Part shown: one piece after another, positions 11,776 to 23,711 of the stretch
Numbering within the stretch: the first letter of the stretch is position 1
Layout of the letters: each line of letters begins with the position of its first letter
Source of the DNA: Nissolia schottii
Lineage: Eukaryota > Streptophyta > Magnoliopsida > Fabales > Fabaceae
Assembly: GCA_003254905.1 (NCBI GenBank)
Contig: QANU01073784.1
Location: forward strand, 26,712-90,711
DNA: 64,000 bases
Reading direction: 5' to 3'
Position numbers and translations under genes: made by a program
The notes under the pieces: generated by a model
Databases searched by the model: none
Seen by the model: only the letters and a program-made list of their open reading frames with translations
What the model was told of the DNA's origin: nothing

Positions 11776-14700
11776 TTATGATCTCATTCTCTCAATACTT
11801 TGGATTGAATACTTAAGCTCTTGTTGAATGTTCAGCCTTGAAGGAGACAACACAATGTCTTTCCATATTGATCCAGCTTCACAATATGGGTTGGGTTCCT
11901 TGTAAAGTTCATATATGGACTCAGCATCTTCATTCAACCTAGCAACCCTCTTCAAACAATCAATTTCATCTGGATCAACAAGAAGTGTCTTGTCTCTTTC
12001 CTTCCATCCTATCAACTTCACAACAATTACCAAAGTCAGCAGTAGATGTTAGATATAGAATAAAACAAGAACCACCACAGTTATTGTCACAATGAAATTG
12101 TTGGTAGTAGAACATCTAGAGGTAGCGTTCACATTATGCTGCAACAAAAGTTTCATTGAAGATGGCAAATTTGGGAGAGGAAATGGTGGATCCAAATTTT
12201 ATTGTTAGACTATCACACCAATCAAACGAGTTAGAGTAAACACTTGAATAAATTCTCCAAAGTCTTTTGCAATATCGGGATAGTCCTCTAAAGATTTTGG
12301 ACATTAATTCGGTCCCATCAATTTAGTTCTTAAATTGATGATTTTTCTAACACTGAGAAGAACTAAATTAAATTAAAAAGCCTTCAAAGGGCTAATTCGA
12401 TGTTATGTGCATCTTCAAAGGACCAATTGAGAATTTACTTAACAAATCAGGATGTTCCATTTTCTCTCCTTAGAAAGAGGAAGAATGTAAGAGGGATCTG
12501 TATGTGTACCTTGGGTGGACCTTCCAAAGCATTTGTACAATATAACCGGGCATTATCTACTAGGTTACAATATGTCAGAAATGCATCAGCAAACCTCTTG
12601 TGGGATTTCAATTGTGACTTCACTCTTACTCCTCTTCTGCACATGATAGCTCTCCTGTTGGAATTCAAATTTGGCTGTTAGCAGAATCGGTTTTCACCGG
12701 AAGAAAATTGATCGATAATTAACAATTGTCAAATAGGGTAACGGATCCTATCATGTAAAAACTTGATGGCTTTGTCATGCGTTGATTTTTAAAATTGATT
12801 AAATTCTTTATGGAACACTAGACCTCACATTCCCAATTGATGGTAAAAACCTACATAGGACCGAGTTATGTGAAGTTGTTACATGAGAGGATTCGTTGCT
12901 GTTAAACAGAAAGGTCAAATATACCTACCTTATGCCTCTAACAACCGCAAGGTAAGCATCGCAAACTACTCCAACCAGCTCTATCCTATATGGTTTCCTC
13001 TTTTTGCCTCCAACTTGCTCTGGCTCTTCATCTTCAATTTGTTGCCAATAGCTTTCAGTTACGGTTCCGTCTCCATTCAGCCTGTAGCCGACTCCCATGC
13101 GGTAACGCTTCCGGTGGACGTTTCTGGCCATTGTTATTGTTTGCACGACAAATGGTACCCAGGAAAGCGTTCCATCCATAATCACATCCCGCCCCTCATT
13201 TAGTGCCGTTACCAGGAGCGATGAGGCTGCATCCGTGGAAGATTGGTGCACCTGTTTGCAACATTGACTTCATCATGCAAGAACCAAAAGCAAGCATAGT
13301 ACAAATATGAAAGGAGTGTCATGTATTCATGAAGATTTCTCCTAGAGGCACATGAACTATTTTTATATCGCATACGCCCTATCACACGAGTTCATTGGGC
13401 TTGGAGCATGGACAATACAAAGACTCACCTTGTGTTAATATTCATTATTTAGATAGAAGAATTGGTGCAACAAATAAAGCCCGGTGGTCACAGGGCTCTG
13501 ATATCACATACATAATGAATATTCACCTAATCTCTCAAATGCTAGTTTGAATTGTTAGATAGAGGTATTTGAATAGTTTTATATCTAACATGTCACATTG
13601 AATTAATTTGGACCATGCTGCTAATTATAGAAAGATAGGATGTTATGCATATCTATATATGTTAACTATATATAAACATAATAGAATGCAGGGATAAAAG
13701 TACAAGAGTCTTAACCATCTCACCAGTTCAGCTGTATGAATCATGTCATGATGACCTCTTGAATGAAGGGCCCTATAGATGACATCGGATTCTTTGAAGG
13801 CATCTGCCTCAATGACAACAGCATTGCCTGCTGCTCCTGCCCAGAAAGGCCTGTTCAAATTTCAATCATAAAGAAACAAAATTAGGTTCTTGCTGTTTGT
13901 TTTAATGATTCCACATCATAGTTAATATGCAAAAGCTTTTCTTAAAGTAAATTCTCAATTTTCTCCTTGAAAACTATATATGCGCGACATCCAATTAGTT
14001 CTTCAAAGATTCTTTTTACATCAATTTAGTCCTTTATAGTATAAAATAACTGTCAATTTAAGAAGCAAATCAATGTATAAATACACATACAAAGACTAAA
14101 TTGATGTTCATTTATATATCCTATTAGAAAGCAAAATTGTAACTTGTCTTACTCTTTGAGAATGTCCTTAAGCACGGTGCTCTTGCCGGCTCCCATGCCA
14201 CCCCCCATGAAGAGTAGCACTGGGCTCCTATCGCTGTGAGCAACCGGAGCCATCACCTCTGTGCACTGAGAGTCATCATTTGTTACAAGCCCCATCGCTT
14301 TCATCTCTTCCACTAAAGTATTGAAAACTCTAGCCACCTTCAGATTCTTGGTTAACCTCTCAACACTTTGTTCCCTGCATGCGCAAATGACACTATTTAG
14401 CTTCAAAAGGAAGGAAACTAAGTTGAAGTAACCCCTTTTCACAATCCTATAATTATAATTGCAAGCTTTAATGAAAACAATGATACTTTCAACCTCAGAT
14501 GGTTTCCAGCAATGCATTTTCTTGAAAATTTGCACCACTTAGTTACAAAATGTTATTACTTATAAACGTACGTAGTTCTTTAATTCCTTTAATTTTCATA
14601 ACATATTCCTTTTATGAGCAGTGTTACACCAGAAAAATATTGTTAAAATATTTGACACAAATCATGACGGTTGGTTAATGAAAAAAAGAGTCGTACAATG

Positions 14701-16444
14701 TGTCACATCGGTAACTAAATGCTGACAAAGTTTGTAGCTCTCTTTACCGTCTTTTCCTCTTTATTACGCCCCATTGATTTTTAGGGGCAACTCGGTCAAA
14801 AAGAAAACAATACAGATAAACTAGTAACTTTTCTAATCTTTTCTGTAGAAATATACTTATATCCTGCTTCGTAACATATGATCCTCAAAGATGGTTTAAT
14901 TCCTCACAAGGAAAGGGAATTAACAGTAATAATCACCTAGTTGCTGCCATAACTATGTGCTTGAGCTTCTTTTTTGCCTCAATTTCAGAGCTCAAGACCT
15001 GCAATACCAGAAAAACGAACATTTTATTTTAATTTTTTTACCTATAGTATAGTATAAACAAATCAATAGTGGATGAATCTAACTCTAGTCTATATCTTCC
15101 CTTAAATGAATGATGACTAGATTCCACATTAATACCTGACTTATCAACACATCGCCATAGCTCCAATGGAATGCAAAGTAACTAAGAATGCATCTCTCAA
15201 ACTCCTCCACAAGCTTCACAAATAGAGAATCCGCATCCGGTTCATTCTCGAAGAAGGCGTATATGTCATCTTCACACCCCTCGCATTTCCTTATGTATTC
15301 AGAAGCCAGTTTACATAGATGAGGACAACTCCTCCTATCTTTGAATCCCATTTGCCTAGCTGCACCAAATCAAATCAAATAAATAAATAAATAAATAAAA
15401 TAAAATAAAATAAAAAGTCTAACTTATATAATTCAAACCAATCCAATTCACATTGATGTAGGACTTATAACACTATTTGCAACTTTTTCTTTTTGCAGAG
15501 AAACTGTTTTTTTAGAAATGAAATTGGTAAAGAAAATAAAAGCTTAACTATATGCTATAAGAAAACAACAGCTTGTCTAGAGAAATTGCTGCATTGATAT
15601 AAATCCAACACCAAATTCTTAGTTGCAGCAAGAGATGCAATTTCTTAGTTCTTACTAGCTATTCGTTGTTTGACGCATCGGTGATATGAGTCACCCTTGT
15701 CTTCTAAACAACCACATTCACTAATGTGATAAACAGTAAACAAATTTCTCTTGTTCTAAGAACATTTAAGAATTTTTCATCTAAACCTCGTATTTACGGA
15801 TACCCGCGAGTCACCATTTGCAAGTTATCGAACATAGCTCGAAACAATCCAATTCACATTGATGCAGAACTCATACCACCATTTGCAACTTTTCAAGAGA
15901 AATTGTTGTGCATTGATATAAATTTAACTCCTTATATTTCCGGATACTTACTAATGTTGTTAAAGATACACTAAATTGTTTTCATTTCCGCAAACTTAAT
16001 TACAAGTGTTCCTAAATATAAGGTGGTAGATTTGTATTTGTACAAGAATTTTTTCACTTTTTCCAAATGATGCGTTACATATTTTGTATCACCAATTGTG
16101 GATCCATGATCCATGCGTGTAAAGAATTGGATGGTATATATTATTACCTACGTAATGAGAGAACCTTTCTAGCTTTGGAGTTTGGCCTGCCTTGGATATC
16201 CTCAAACGTGGGATGATCTTCCGATCCCTCATTTTTTTGAGGCGATAATGCATTGCATATGCAAATATCAACCCAATGGAGGAAGCCACAACGATCTGCG
16301 TGAAGCTATTATAATCTGAAACAAAATAATAAATAATTTTACTTTTTGTAACACGAATTTGCATCAATATCAAATTGATATAACCAAACACAAGATATGA
16401 AACATGTTGTAATGAGTGTCACATGCATACATACCTTTCTGCAT
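11776..16444 (-). CDS. Membrane-anchored P-loop kinase-like protein (zeta-type fold), nine exons
   Basis: A plant P-loop NTPase of the group annotated with the zeta-toxin/UNAG-kinase-like Pfam fold. Its substrate in plants is not known to me. Exons on the minus strand: 16444-16435, 16315-16148, 15359-15136, 14998-14937, 14374-14153, 13850-13724, 13251-12929, 12654-12510, 12015-11776. Every intron but the last has clear GT-AG borders, and the phases sum to 1521 nt, or 506 aa plus stop. The acceptor of exon 9 has a poor pyrimidine tract. Residues 10-26 are a hydrophobic N-terminal anchor followed by RLKK and more basic residues, so a cytosol-facing signal anchor is likely. Walker A is GGGMGAGKST at 212-221. 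VIMDGT (294-299) looks like a Walker B or catalytic-Asp segment, followed by the kinase lid region. The first exon has only 10 coding bases and its start follows from phase. Introns hold microsatellite-like A/T runs (15376-15412) but no disabling change. It is a housekeeping-type plant protein, not a toxin-antitoxin module. Confidence 0.88.
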
Positions 16445-17147
16445 TTCTCTTAATTAGTTGAAATCAAAATGCTATAAGAGAGGGCGTGGATCACTTTGTG
16501 TTTTCTTTGTTTATTTTGATTTACGAAGAATTTGATTGATTATGCTGCGATTGTGTTGAAGGAAGGAACTCTTGTTCATTCATCTATGCCTCTGTTGAGT
16601 TGACATGTGGGTGCATGGCATTGTAGCCAATTGGCTTACACGTGTGAGAAATATTTTGCCCTTTGTTCGATGCTAGCTAATATATAACTCAACAACATAT
16701 GGCTGGTAATTAATTAGTTCTACGAAACTGAATGATTATCTCCTCATCTTGCCTTTGGTCCCAACGAGAGTTTATTTTGCAATGTCCTCGTTGTTTTACT
16801 TAAGGTTGTATATAGTCGAGTATGTTTTGGGAACAAATTTTGTAAATTAACTAAAGTGTAATGCTAGGTGTGTAACTCAAATGCTCCCAACTATGCTATC
16901 AACCCATGGTGACATCAAGTGCACAAACTTTTGCATATACATAATGTTATACAAAAAATTTACTAAGTTAAGAAAATGGTTATTGAGTTCTAGTTTATGG
17001 TTAAAAACAGTGACCAAATGATGACCTTGAGGGCGATCAATTGTGATAGGCGACCCAAAAGAAGTCCATGTCAAAAGTAACCTATAGTGATAACACATTG
17101 ATATACATGGGTCAAATATATATATGTCATTAAAGGGGGAGATTATA
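16445..17147. other. Intergenic: kinase gene promoter side and possible copia 3' interior
   Basis: The first few hundred bases are the upstream region of the minus-strand kinase gene; no convincing TATA box is seen. From about 16860 the sequence leads into a purine-rich tract at 17131-17146, so it may be the 3' non-coding interior of an LTR element, but no pol frame is readable. Confidence 0.35.
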
Positions 17148-17940
17148 TGTGTTAATGCACGTATGTCAATGCCTTCGGCATAATATATGTACCCATTAGG
17201 ATCGACTATATGTATATATGTTATTAAGGGTTGGCTTAAGATAAAAAAGCATTCGACTAAGAAGTAGTGATGGTTGCCTATATATGAGCAAAGGAATTGA
17301 AGAGCTTTTCACATGAAGGTTCTTTATAGGTCGAACACGTAGGATTCAATTGGAGCAGCAGTTACAAAGTGTGTAGGGGTGGTTACACATTAAAAGAACC
17401 ATGTAGAATATATATGGTTACTTGCAATTTTTTTTATTCAACTTGTAAGTTGTGAAGCCAAGCATGAGATTCAAAGTGCACGTGGATCTTGTTAAAGCAA
17501 CACGTCCTAGTGAAGTAATTTGATTCAATTTCAAATTCAAAGTGGAGAAGTTATAAGAGGTTACGCAAAGACCAACTACCCAAGACTCAGCCAATAACTG
17601 TACAAGGTTATTATATCATAGGATTTTCTATAAATAGGACAAGCAAGGAGATTGGATTTTCTTGGCAAGTGCTCTACACGTACTCTCGTCATCGCAACAC
17701 CAACGGATACACCGGAGAACATCAAACATTCCATTCTCACTTCTTCTTCTTCTCCATATGTAAATTCTCAATCTCCTCTATTTCTTTCCTCACCCAATCT
17801 CGTTTAATTCTTCTTTTACTTTTAGTTCTTCATTTACTTTTAGTTTATGTTTATGTAATTTCCAACCTATGTACTTGCACTTTTACGTTACAATATTATT
17901 AAAGCTATTCATTTTAATTCTCTCTTTTCCACTATTGATA
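17148..17940 (+). mobile_element. LTR-like sequence after a polypurine tract
   Basis: A polypurine tract (TAAAGGGGGAGA, 17131-17142) is followed a few bases later by TGTGTTAATG, the expected start of a copia 3' LTR. Inside are CCAAT near 17591 and a strong TATA box (TCTATAAATAGG, about 17627-17638), then a leader-like pyrimidine-rich region. The 3' end of the LTR is not fixed, so the right border is approximate. No second LTR was found. Confidence 0.4.
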
Positions 17941-18420
17941 AAATCCTGAGATTCATAAGAGGAGTTGCTTCCATTCCCCAAATCGAGATGGAGAAGCAAA
18001 ATTGCGATTACGATCGTCCTATTGACCAAAAATCCAGTTAAACACATACATAAACTTTTTTACACACATGCACAAACTTTTTCAAATATGAAATCAAATC
18101 AAATCGAATATGCTTTAAATAACGAAAAGTAATTGTTGTACTCTCTCTCCATCTCTCTACTCATACTCTAAGCGTGTGTACTCACTCTCTACCATGCACA
18201 AACATTTTAAAGCATATGCACAAACTTTTGAACTGACATGTACAAACTTTTCAACAATCAGAAACAAAAAATATGACGAAAGTATAAACAAAAACGAAGA
18301 TGAAGAAGAAATATTTTTGTGTTCACATGCACACATTTTGAACAAGAATGCACAAATTTTTTTATACACATGCATAAACTTTTGACCATCCAGACATGCG
18401 TAAACTTTTGAACAAGCATG

Positions 18421-19032
18421 CAGGGACGAACCCAAAAAAGTTGTAAAAGGGGCCAAGTATTTTATAGGGTTTGAATTTTGGATTTTTCAAGTCTTTTAAC
18501 AATCTTCATTATTGTAGTTATTTTTATGGTACATATAAAGTTTAGTGGTTTTTTTTCCAGTTATTATCAAAAAATGTTTCAACACAAGTCGAGCAAACAA
18601 GTACAAATAAAAATCACTGAAACTTAATAATGCTTGACGTATAAGGATCATGCCTTGTTAAAACCTTTAAAGAGAAAATTAGGTATGACAAAAAAAGTTT
18701 AGGCGAGTCTTCCATTTAATTTTAGTTAAAAGATTTTTTTAATGTGTTTAATATGTGTATTTGTATAAGACAGAGAAATTAAGTTAGGTAAAATAAAATG
18801 TGTGTGTTTGTACAAGAAAGAGTAAAAGTGTTTTTGTTAAAAAGAACATACATTTGTTACAAAATGAATTGAAAATGTGCTTGTCAAACAAAAAGAAAAA
18901 ACAATTAAGGTGGGTGGCTAAGAAGAATAAAACTCAAGATGTGATGAAGGAACAACTTACGTTGCAATGACTCTACCACTTCGCTAGTTTTATTTTGCTT
19001 GTTAATATATGCATATTATATACATACATACA

Positions 19033-19068
<36 letters not shown>

Positions 19069-19121
19069 TATTGTAGCTTTTTTGGGGCAGGGTTCATGCT
19101 CGCGAGTAAATTCGTCCCTTG
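18421..19121. mobile_element. Non-autonomous hAT element, 701 bp, perfect 8-bp target duplication
   Basis: The element begins CAGGGACGAACCC and ends TTCGTCCCTTG, whose reverse complement is CAAGGGACGAA: inverted ends differing by one inserted base. It is flanked by an exact 8-bp duplication, CAAGCATG, at 18413-18420 and 19122-19129. This proves insertion inside one unit of the surrounding repeat field. It contains no transposase, and the interior holds a (TACA)n microsatellite at 19021-19060. Start motif and 8-bp duplication place it in the hAT superfamily. Confidence 0.85.
19019..19070. repeat. (TACA)n-(TA)n microsatellite
   Basis: About ten TACA units are followed by a short TA run, inside the 701-bp hAT element. 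It is likely length-polymorphic. Confidence 0.9.
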
Positions 19122-19160
19122 CAAGCATGCACAAACTTTTCTACTCACATGCCTAAACAT

Positions 19161-19974
19161 TTGAAAAATGAAAAACAACAAATATGATGAAAACGAAAAT
19201 GAAAACTCTTCGATTTATAAAGAATAAGATGTAAATGAAAGAAAAAAGATGGGAGATTGGGGAAGAAGAGAGAAAAAATGAGAAAAAATAGATATTAGAA
19301 AGAGTGAGTTGTACAAAAATGAATAAATTTTGAGTTGTACATAAATCATTTCTCTTAACTAAATTTGCAAATGTTATAATACAAATTATTTGTTTAAAAT
19401 ATGAATTGACATGAATCAATTTAATTTTAAAGCTATGTTAATGTAAAAAAGTTACATTTGCATATCATGACTATGGGTTGAAGAGTCTCCTAATATCAAA
19501 ATCAACTTTTATTTACTTTCCACTGAGGAATCATATATTTAACAATGATTTTCTTTTTATAAAATGGTATAGAATTCTGCTATTTTGTTGAAATCGGAAT
19601 TTAGGAAAGATTGGCACGACTACATGTGGCAAAGTTTTCATAGAATTTTAGTTACGAAATTCTAAATAAAAATAAAACTAGGGTATTTAACAGAAATCAC
19701 ATCACTCAGTTTGTACTTCGTTTATTAGGCCTCTTTCGTAGTCATTAGCATTTTCCAATGATAAAATTATTAGCCTAATTCTTAGTGTTTACATATTTTA
19801 CTTTCCAATTTTCACATAAGAAACGTGTTATTTTTTTTCCCATTGTTTTGGAGGTATTCACAGTCGACACTAGTTAATACACATTTGAGATCACAAATAC
19901 TTAATGAATCCAGTTATCTATCAACTGTGTTGGATTTTATTGATAGGGACACGTTAATTTTGAACCATTGTAAC
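19161..19974. other. Intergenic, no feature seen
   Basis: AT-rich DNA after the repeat field. No ORF or TE terminus is supported. Confidence 0.5.
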
Positions 19975-20309
19975 TAGGGATGTCAAAACGGGCCGGGCAA
20001 AAAATATGCATATTTTTCAGGCCCGGCTCGTTTATGGTCGGTTTGCGGGTCTAAACGGGCCGCCCGCCAGCCCGTTTATTTTTTAAAAAAAATTAAAAAA
20101 TTCAAAAAATTCAAAAAAATTATTTAAATTTTTTTAAAAAAAATTCCAGGGTGAATAGGCCAGCCCGTGGGCCAAAGGGGTCGGGCCTAAACGGGCCGGG
20201 CTTAAACAGGTCGGTCCAAATTTTTTCAAATTTTCGCAGGCCTATTTTTTGCATGTAAAGCCCGTCAATTTAACCGGGTAAATGGGTCGGGCTCATTTTG
20301 ACAGCCCTA
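19975..20309. mobile_element. hAT MITE, 335 bp, perfect 8-bp target duplication
   Basis: The start is TAGGGATGTCAAAACGGGCC. The end is TTTTGACAGCCCTA, with reverse complement TAGGGCTGTCAAAA, so the terminal inverted repeat has one mismatch in 14. The exact 8-bp target duplication ATTGTAAC lies at 19967-19974 and 20310-20317. The interior is rich in GGGCCGGGC-type motifs on both sides of an A/T-rich core, the usual look of this plant hAT MITE group. No coding capacity. Confidence 0.9.
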
Positions 20310-20388
20310 ATTGTAACACTAGAAACCTTAGTTCTGCAAGTTACCCATTCAGCATGTGCTGAACATAGATGCAAAGGCGCAATATGAA

Positions 20389-21590
20389 TGTCATGACTCA
20401 AAATAGGAATTAGGATTTAAACAGTAGTTATAGAATATAAAAATATTATAGGAGCAATTATCTCTTATCCTATTAGTTAGTTGTAGAAGATTGAGCTAAT
20501 TGGTTATTTACTTAGCGTTATAACTAGGGGATTATTCTCATTGTAAATTAATCAGTAGAGAATGAAACAATCAAAGAGTGTTTGACACTTGTGAGGTTTT
20601 AAGACAAGTCTTGAGGAGTTTGGGAACTAGACACGGTAATGCTCTTGTTGAGAGTCTTCACCATGGAAGGAACTCACCAATTTCAAGAAACTCTCCTTGC
20701 ATTTGATGGGAAAGATGGTTATTGGTGGATGATTCGTACTAGCCAATTTTGGGATGTCAGAGGATCACTGGATGCACATAGATTGTTGGAGGTCGAGAAA
20801 GGTTTATCAAGCCAAGCTCTCAAGTGGTTTTGGCAATGGAATCGATGCAATCCAACAAAAAATTGGCTGACCTTCGAGATCGCATTTCTCCATTGCTATC
20901 AACCACATATGCAACCCCTTCTGCCAATAATTTCCCAAAATGAGGTTTTAGATTTGAATCTTGAGGAAGAGGAAGAAGAAGAAGAAGAAGAAGAAAAAGA
21001 AAGATATGCAGAATTGATCCAGAATCATCGTCAACAACAACTCAAGCAGATAATAAGGTTTCAACAATAGCAAAGCAAGATTCAATAGCAATCAAGAACA
21101 AGCTTCTTGTTGCACCGCCAAGGCAAAGTAGCGAAGGAAAATTCTCTCTTTGCAACGTGAGAAAAGAGAAGAGGTAGGGGCAAGTTTGAAATTCTACACT
21201 TTCTGGTCAACTTTTACCTTAGCGGTTCAAACCCATATTCTTCTAGCATCTTTGTTAGAGCACAGGGTAATTTTATTTTCCATTCCACTTCAATGGAATT
21301 ATTGGGTCAAACTTGCGTAATTTTAGAATTTTTATTTTTTGAGATATGGGATCATAGTGGATTATTATTGTAATTAGTTACATATTTTAGAAAATTTACT
21401 AGATTGTAAATTTCTTTTTCATTCTCAATTTTGATGACAGGATGGATTTGAAGAGGTGGGCAATGTTATGACCCAAAGCAGAAATTAGGGTTTAAATTGT
21501 AGTTATAGAATATAGAAATATTATAGGAGCAACTATCTCTTATCTTATCTGTTAGTTGTAGAAGATAGGGCTAGTTAGTTAGTTCCTCAC
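20389..21590 (+). mobile_element. Small LTR retrotransposon with gag only, 3' LTR truncated
   Basis: Two direct repeats start TGTCATGACTCAAAATAGG (20389) and TGTTATGACCCAAAGC (21464) and match closely for about 125 bp, including 'agttatagaatat', 'attataggagcaa' and 'tctcttatc'. A purine-rich tract (GAAGAGGTGGG, about 21450-21460) lies just before the second copy, as a PPT should. The interior carries only a gag fragment. The second LTR stops at about 21590, where CACTA-like DNA begins. An internal region of under 1 kb and the lack of pol make this a non-autonomous element. Confidence 0.7.
20639..21070 (+). pseudogene. Gypsy-type gag fragment
   Basis: A 143-codon frame with the retrotransposon gag capsid pattern: a GKDGYWWMIRTSQFWDV segment (family form FxGxDPxxWIxRxExFF), then an ALKWFWQWNRCNP segment and a TFEIAFLHCY segment (family form HWWxxW..., W..F...L..RF). 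The match suggests the capsid core of a Ty3/gypsy gag. It is followed by a Glu run from a GAA repeat (about 20958-21000) and a Gln/Arg-rich end. There is no zinc knuckle, protease or reverse transcriptase. It lies between the two LTR copies. Confidence 0.6.
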
Positions 21591-23000
21591 CACTAGAAAA
21601 TCACCCATAGCGAAGGAATTACCGACGTAAGTTTTTCTTCTTTTTTTTATACTACCGATGGATTCTAGAGCTATTGACGAGTTTATCGACTTCCAGAATT
21701 TGTTGGTAAGTTTTTGATCAGTAGCTATTATTGATGCATTTTGGAATCCGTCGGCATCATTGTTTATAGCCAAATGCATTGAAAATAGGCTGACTCGTCG
21801 CTTGAGTTAGTAACAAAAAATGTCGTTGGTAATTAGCAATTTTTTTAAAAAAATATTTTTATTTACATTATAAAATAATAAAAAAATTATATTCAAAAGC
21901 AATAAATTAATACAAATATCATTAAATATTATTTATCATCTCTTACATAACTTCATGCCCTAAATCTAAGATATTAAATTTATTTAAAATTGGTACATCA
22001 TTTGGTGGATATGTTTTTTTTTCTCCACCTTAGAAGATCAAGGATTTTCAACCTGAAAGGGTTGAGAAACAGACTTGATCCTCTACTTTGAGATGAAGAT
22101 TGGTTACCTCTTCCAGATACCGAATAAACAATTCTGGAACATCTAAAACCTAAGTTGATGATCGTCTGTCATTTGACTACCTATCACTATTCTGCCTCTG
22201 GCACTCGATAATGCTTAACTTACAGTAGACAACAACTTTCCAAATCCTCAATCACTCATTCCGTGCAAGAAATTCGTTCTTCGAGATATTCCACCAGTTG
22301 GTCGACTTCTAAATTCGGCGACGACAAAAGTGGCAGGTCAGTGGTAGCTCAATGTGAGTTTTAGTCTACCATACCTGAAAATAAAATAAAATCAAAAACC
22401 CTAACCCACATATTAAAACCCTTACCAAAAAAATCAAAACTCCTAACTCTAACCCCACATACTAGATCCAAAACCTAACCCTAACACACATAAATAAAAT
22501 TAGGTCCAAACATAATAATAATTAGAGACATACCCTAAATTCAAACTCGAGCCCTAACCCACATAGAAAGTAAATAACAGTTAGAGATAAAAGAAAAAAA
22601 ATAGAAAATCAATTATAATGGTGGTGGTGGGTGGCTGTCTTGGTAGCTAGCTTAGTGTCGACAGTGAGGAGAAACCTCGGTGGTGGGGGCGATGGGTGGT
22701 GGCAGTGAGGTTTTGGTGGGGTGGGGACATCGCAGTGGGGGGCAATGGTGGTGACAGTGGGTGCTAACGGTGGGTAGTGCTTAGTGGCTATGAGGTGTGT
22801 GGTGGTAAAGCGATGGTGGGACCATGGTAGGGCACGGTGGAGGGAGGTGGGACTATGGTGGGGAAGAGAAGAGTGAGAGTGAGCGAGGAGGAGAAAAGAG
22901 GAGAGTGCGAGCAATAATGAGAGCGTGCAGGTATATACGCTAACTGACCAAGATTATCAAACTTGCGAGCTTACCTAAACAATTGTGAAACATAGATAAA
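21591..23000. mobile_element. CACTA-type element, left end
   Basis: It begins CACTAGAAAATCACCC immediately after the truncated LTR. The next 250 bp hold subterminal motifs on both strands such as ACCGACG, ACCGATGGATT, CGTCGGCATC and GTCGTTGGTAAT, as in plant CACTA (En/Spm) termini. Further in are repeats of 'aaccctaacccacata' (22398-22560) and a GGTGG-rich run (22615-22880). No transposase frame is seen. The right terminus was not found, so the right limit is arbitrary. Confidence 0.5.
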
Positions 23001-23711
23001 CTCGAATTGTAAACTTGACTCCTAATCTTGTACGAGTTTACTTATTATGAAAATAATAGTAAAAAAATATTTTTAATATATTAATATAATATACCAAATT
23101 TATGGTAAAGAAAATATGAGTCAAAATTTTACTTCTAAAATTATAATGACGCAAACACAAGTCATAAAGTACAACAAATAAATAAAAAGTGTATAAAAAA
23201 TAACATATTAAAACTTTATAATGTTATAAATCAACATAACATAAGGCAAGATGTCAAGATGTTCTATTTAGAAGTCTTACTTAAGAGTGATCTTGGAAAA
23301 TATTGTGTTTTGTGGCTTGAAAGACTAAGTTTTGACTAAAATAATAAACTTGGGAGTTTACCCCGAGTTTATACGAGTTTACTTGAGTTCATTTGAGTTT
23401 ACTCATGTCCAAATTTTAAAGCAAGTTAACTTGATTTTGAGACCTAAAATTCTAAGTGTTTAACAGTTAACTCGAGAGTTTAATAACTATGAACATCCAT
23501 AGAAAATTTCATCGGTAAAGTCATAACACGTCAACCATAACGCGTTCTCAAAAATTGCAACATTTATGACAAAATAATCCTTCAATAAGCACATTAATTG
23601 AATGTTTAGTTTTGAAAATGTGACAATCTATCCTCCCAAATGAAATTCAAATACCGGTAGATTGTACAGTCGGCCAAAACCTAAAAATACCGACAGATTA
23701 TAGGTCTTAAC
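23001..23711. other. AT-rich DNA, possible continuation of the CACTA-like element
   Basis: Motifs such as 'catcggtaaag' (23510), 'ataccggtagatt' (23651) and 'taccgacagatt' (23689) resemble CACTA subterminal repeats. A closing TAGTG end is not visible. Confidence 0.3.

Larger units (their letters stand above)
18043..19160. repeat. Field of CATGCACAAACTTTTGA-type repeats, split by a hAT element
   Basis: About a dozen imperfect copies of a motif near CATGCACAAACTTTTGA occur at about 18043, 18065, 18192, 18214, 18236, 18325, 18347, 18366, 18395 and, beyond the inserted element, at 19125 and 19148. Spacing within clusters is about 21-29 bp, so this is a degenerate tandem or clustered repeat and not a microsatellite. 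On the minus strand the copies create a pseudo-repetitive frame with KFVHV- and KVCAY-like runs, but it has no start or context for a gene. Origin and role are unknown. Confidence 0.7.

Noticed and set aside
13480..13510. Initiator-Met tRNA primer-site-like 'gctctgatatcac' on the minus strand in a kinase intron
   Set aside because: No LTR border or gag is next to it; chance similarity or a very old relic.
11776..16444. Toxin-antitoxin interpretation of the zeta-fold gene
   Set aside because: It is a multi-exon plant gene with a membrane anchor and no antitoxin partner; only the P-loop fold is shared.
22398..22560. Interstitial telomere-like 'accctaaccc' repeats
   Set aside because: Spacing is irregular and the unit is 'aaccctaacccacata' within CACTA-like DNA, not the plant telomere repeat TTTAGGG.
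22609..22914. His/Pro-rich 101-aa minus-strand frame
   Set aside because: Complement of a GGTGG-rich run inside a CACTA-like element; composition artefact.
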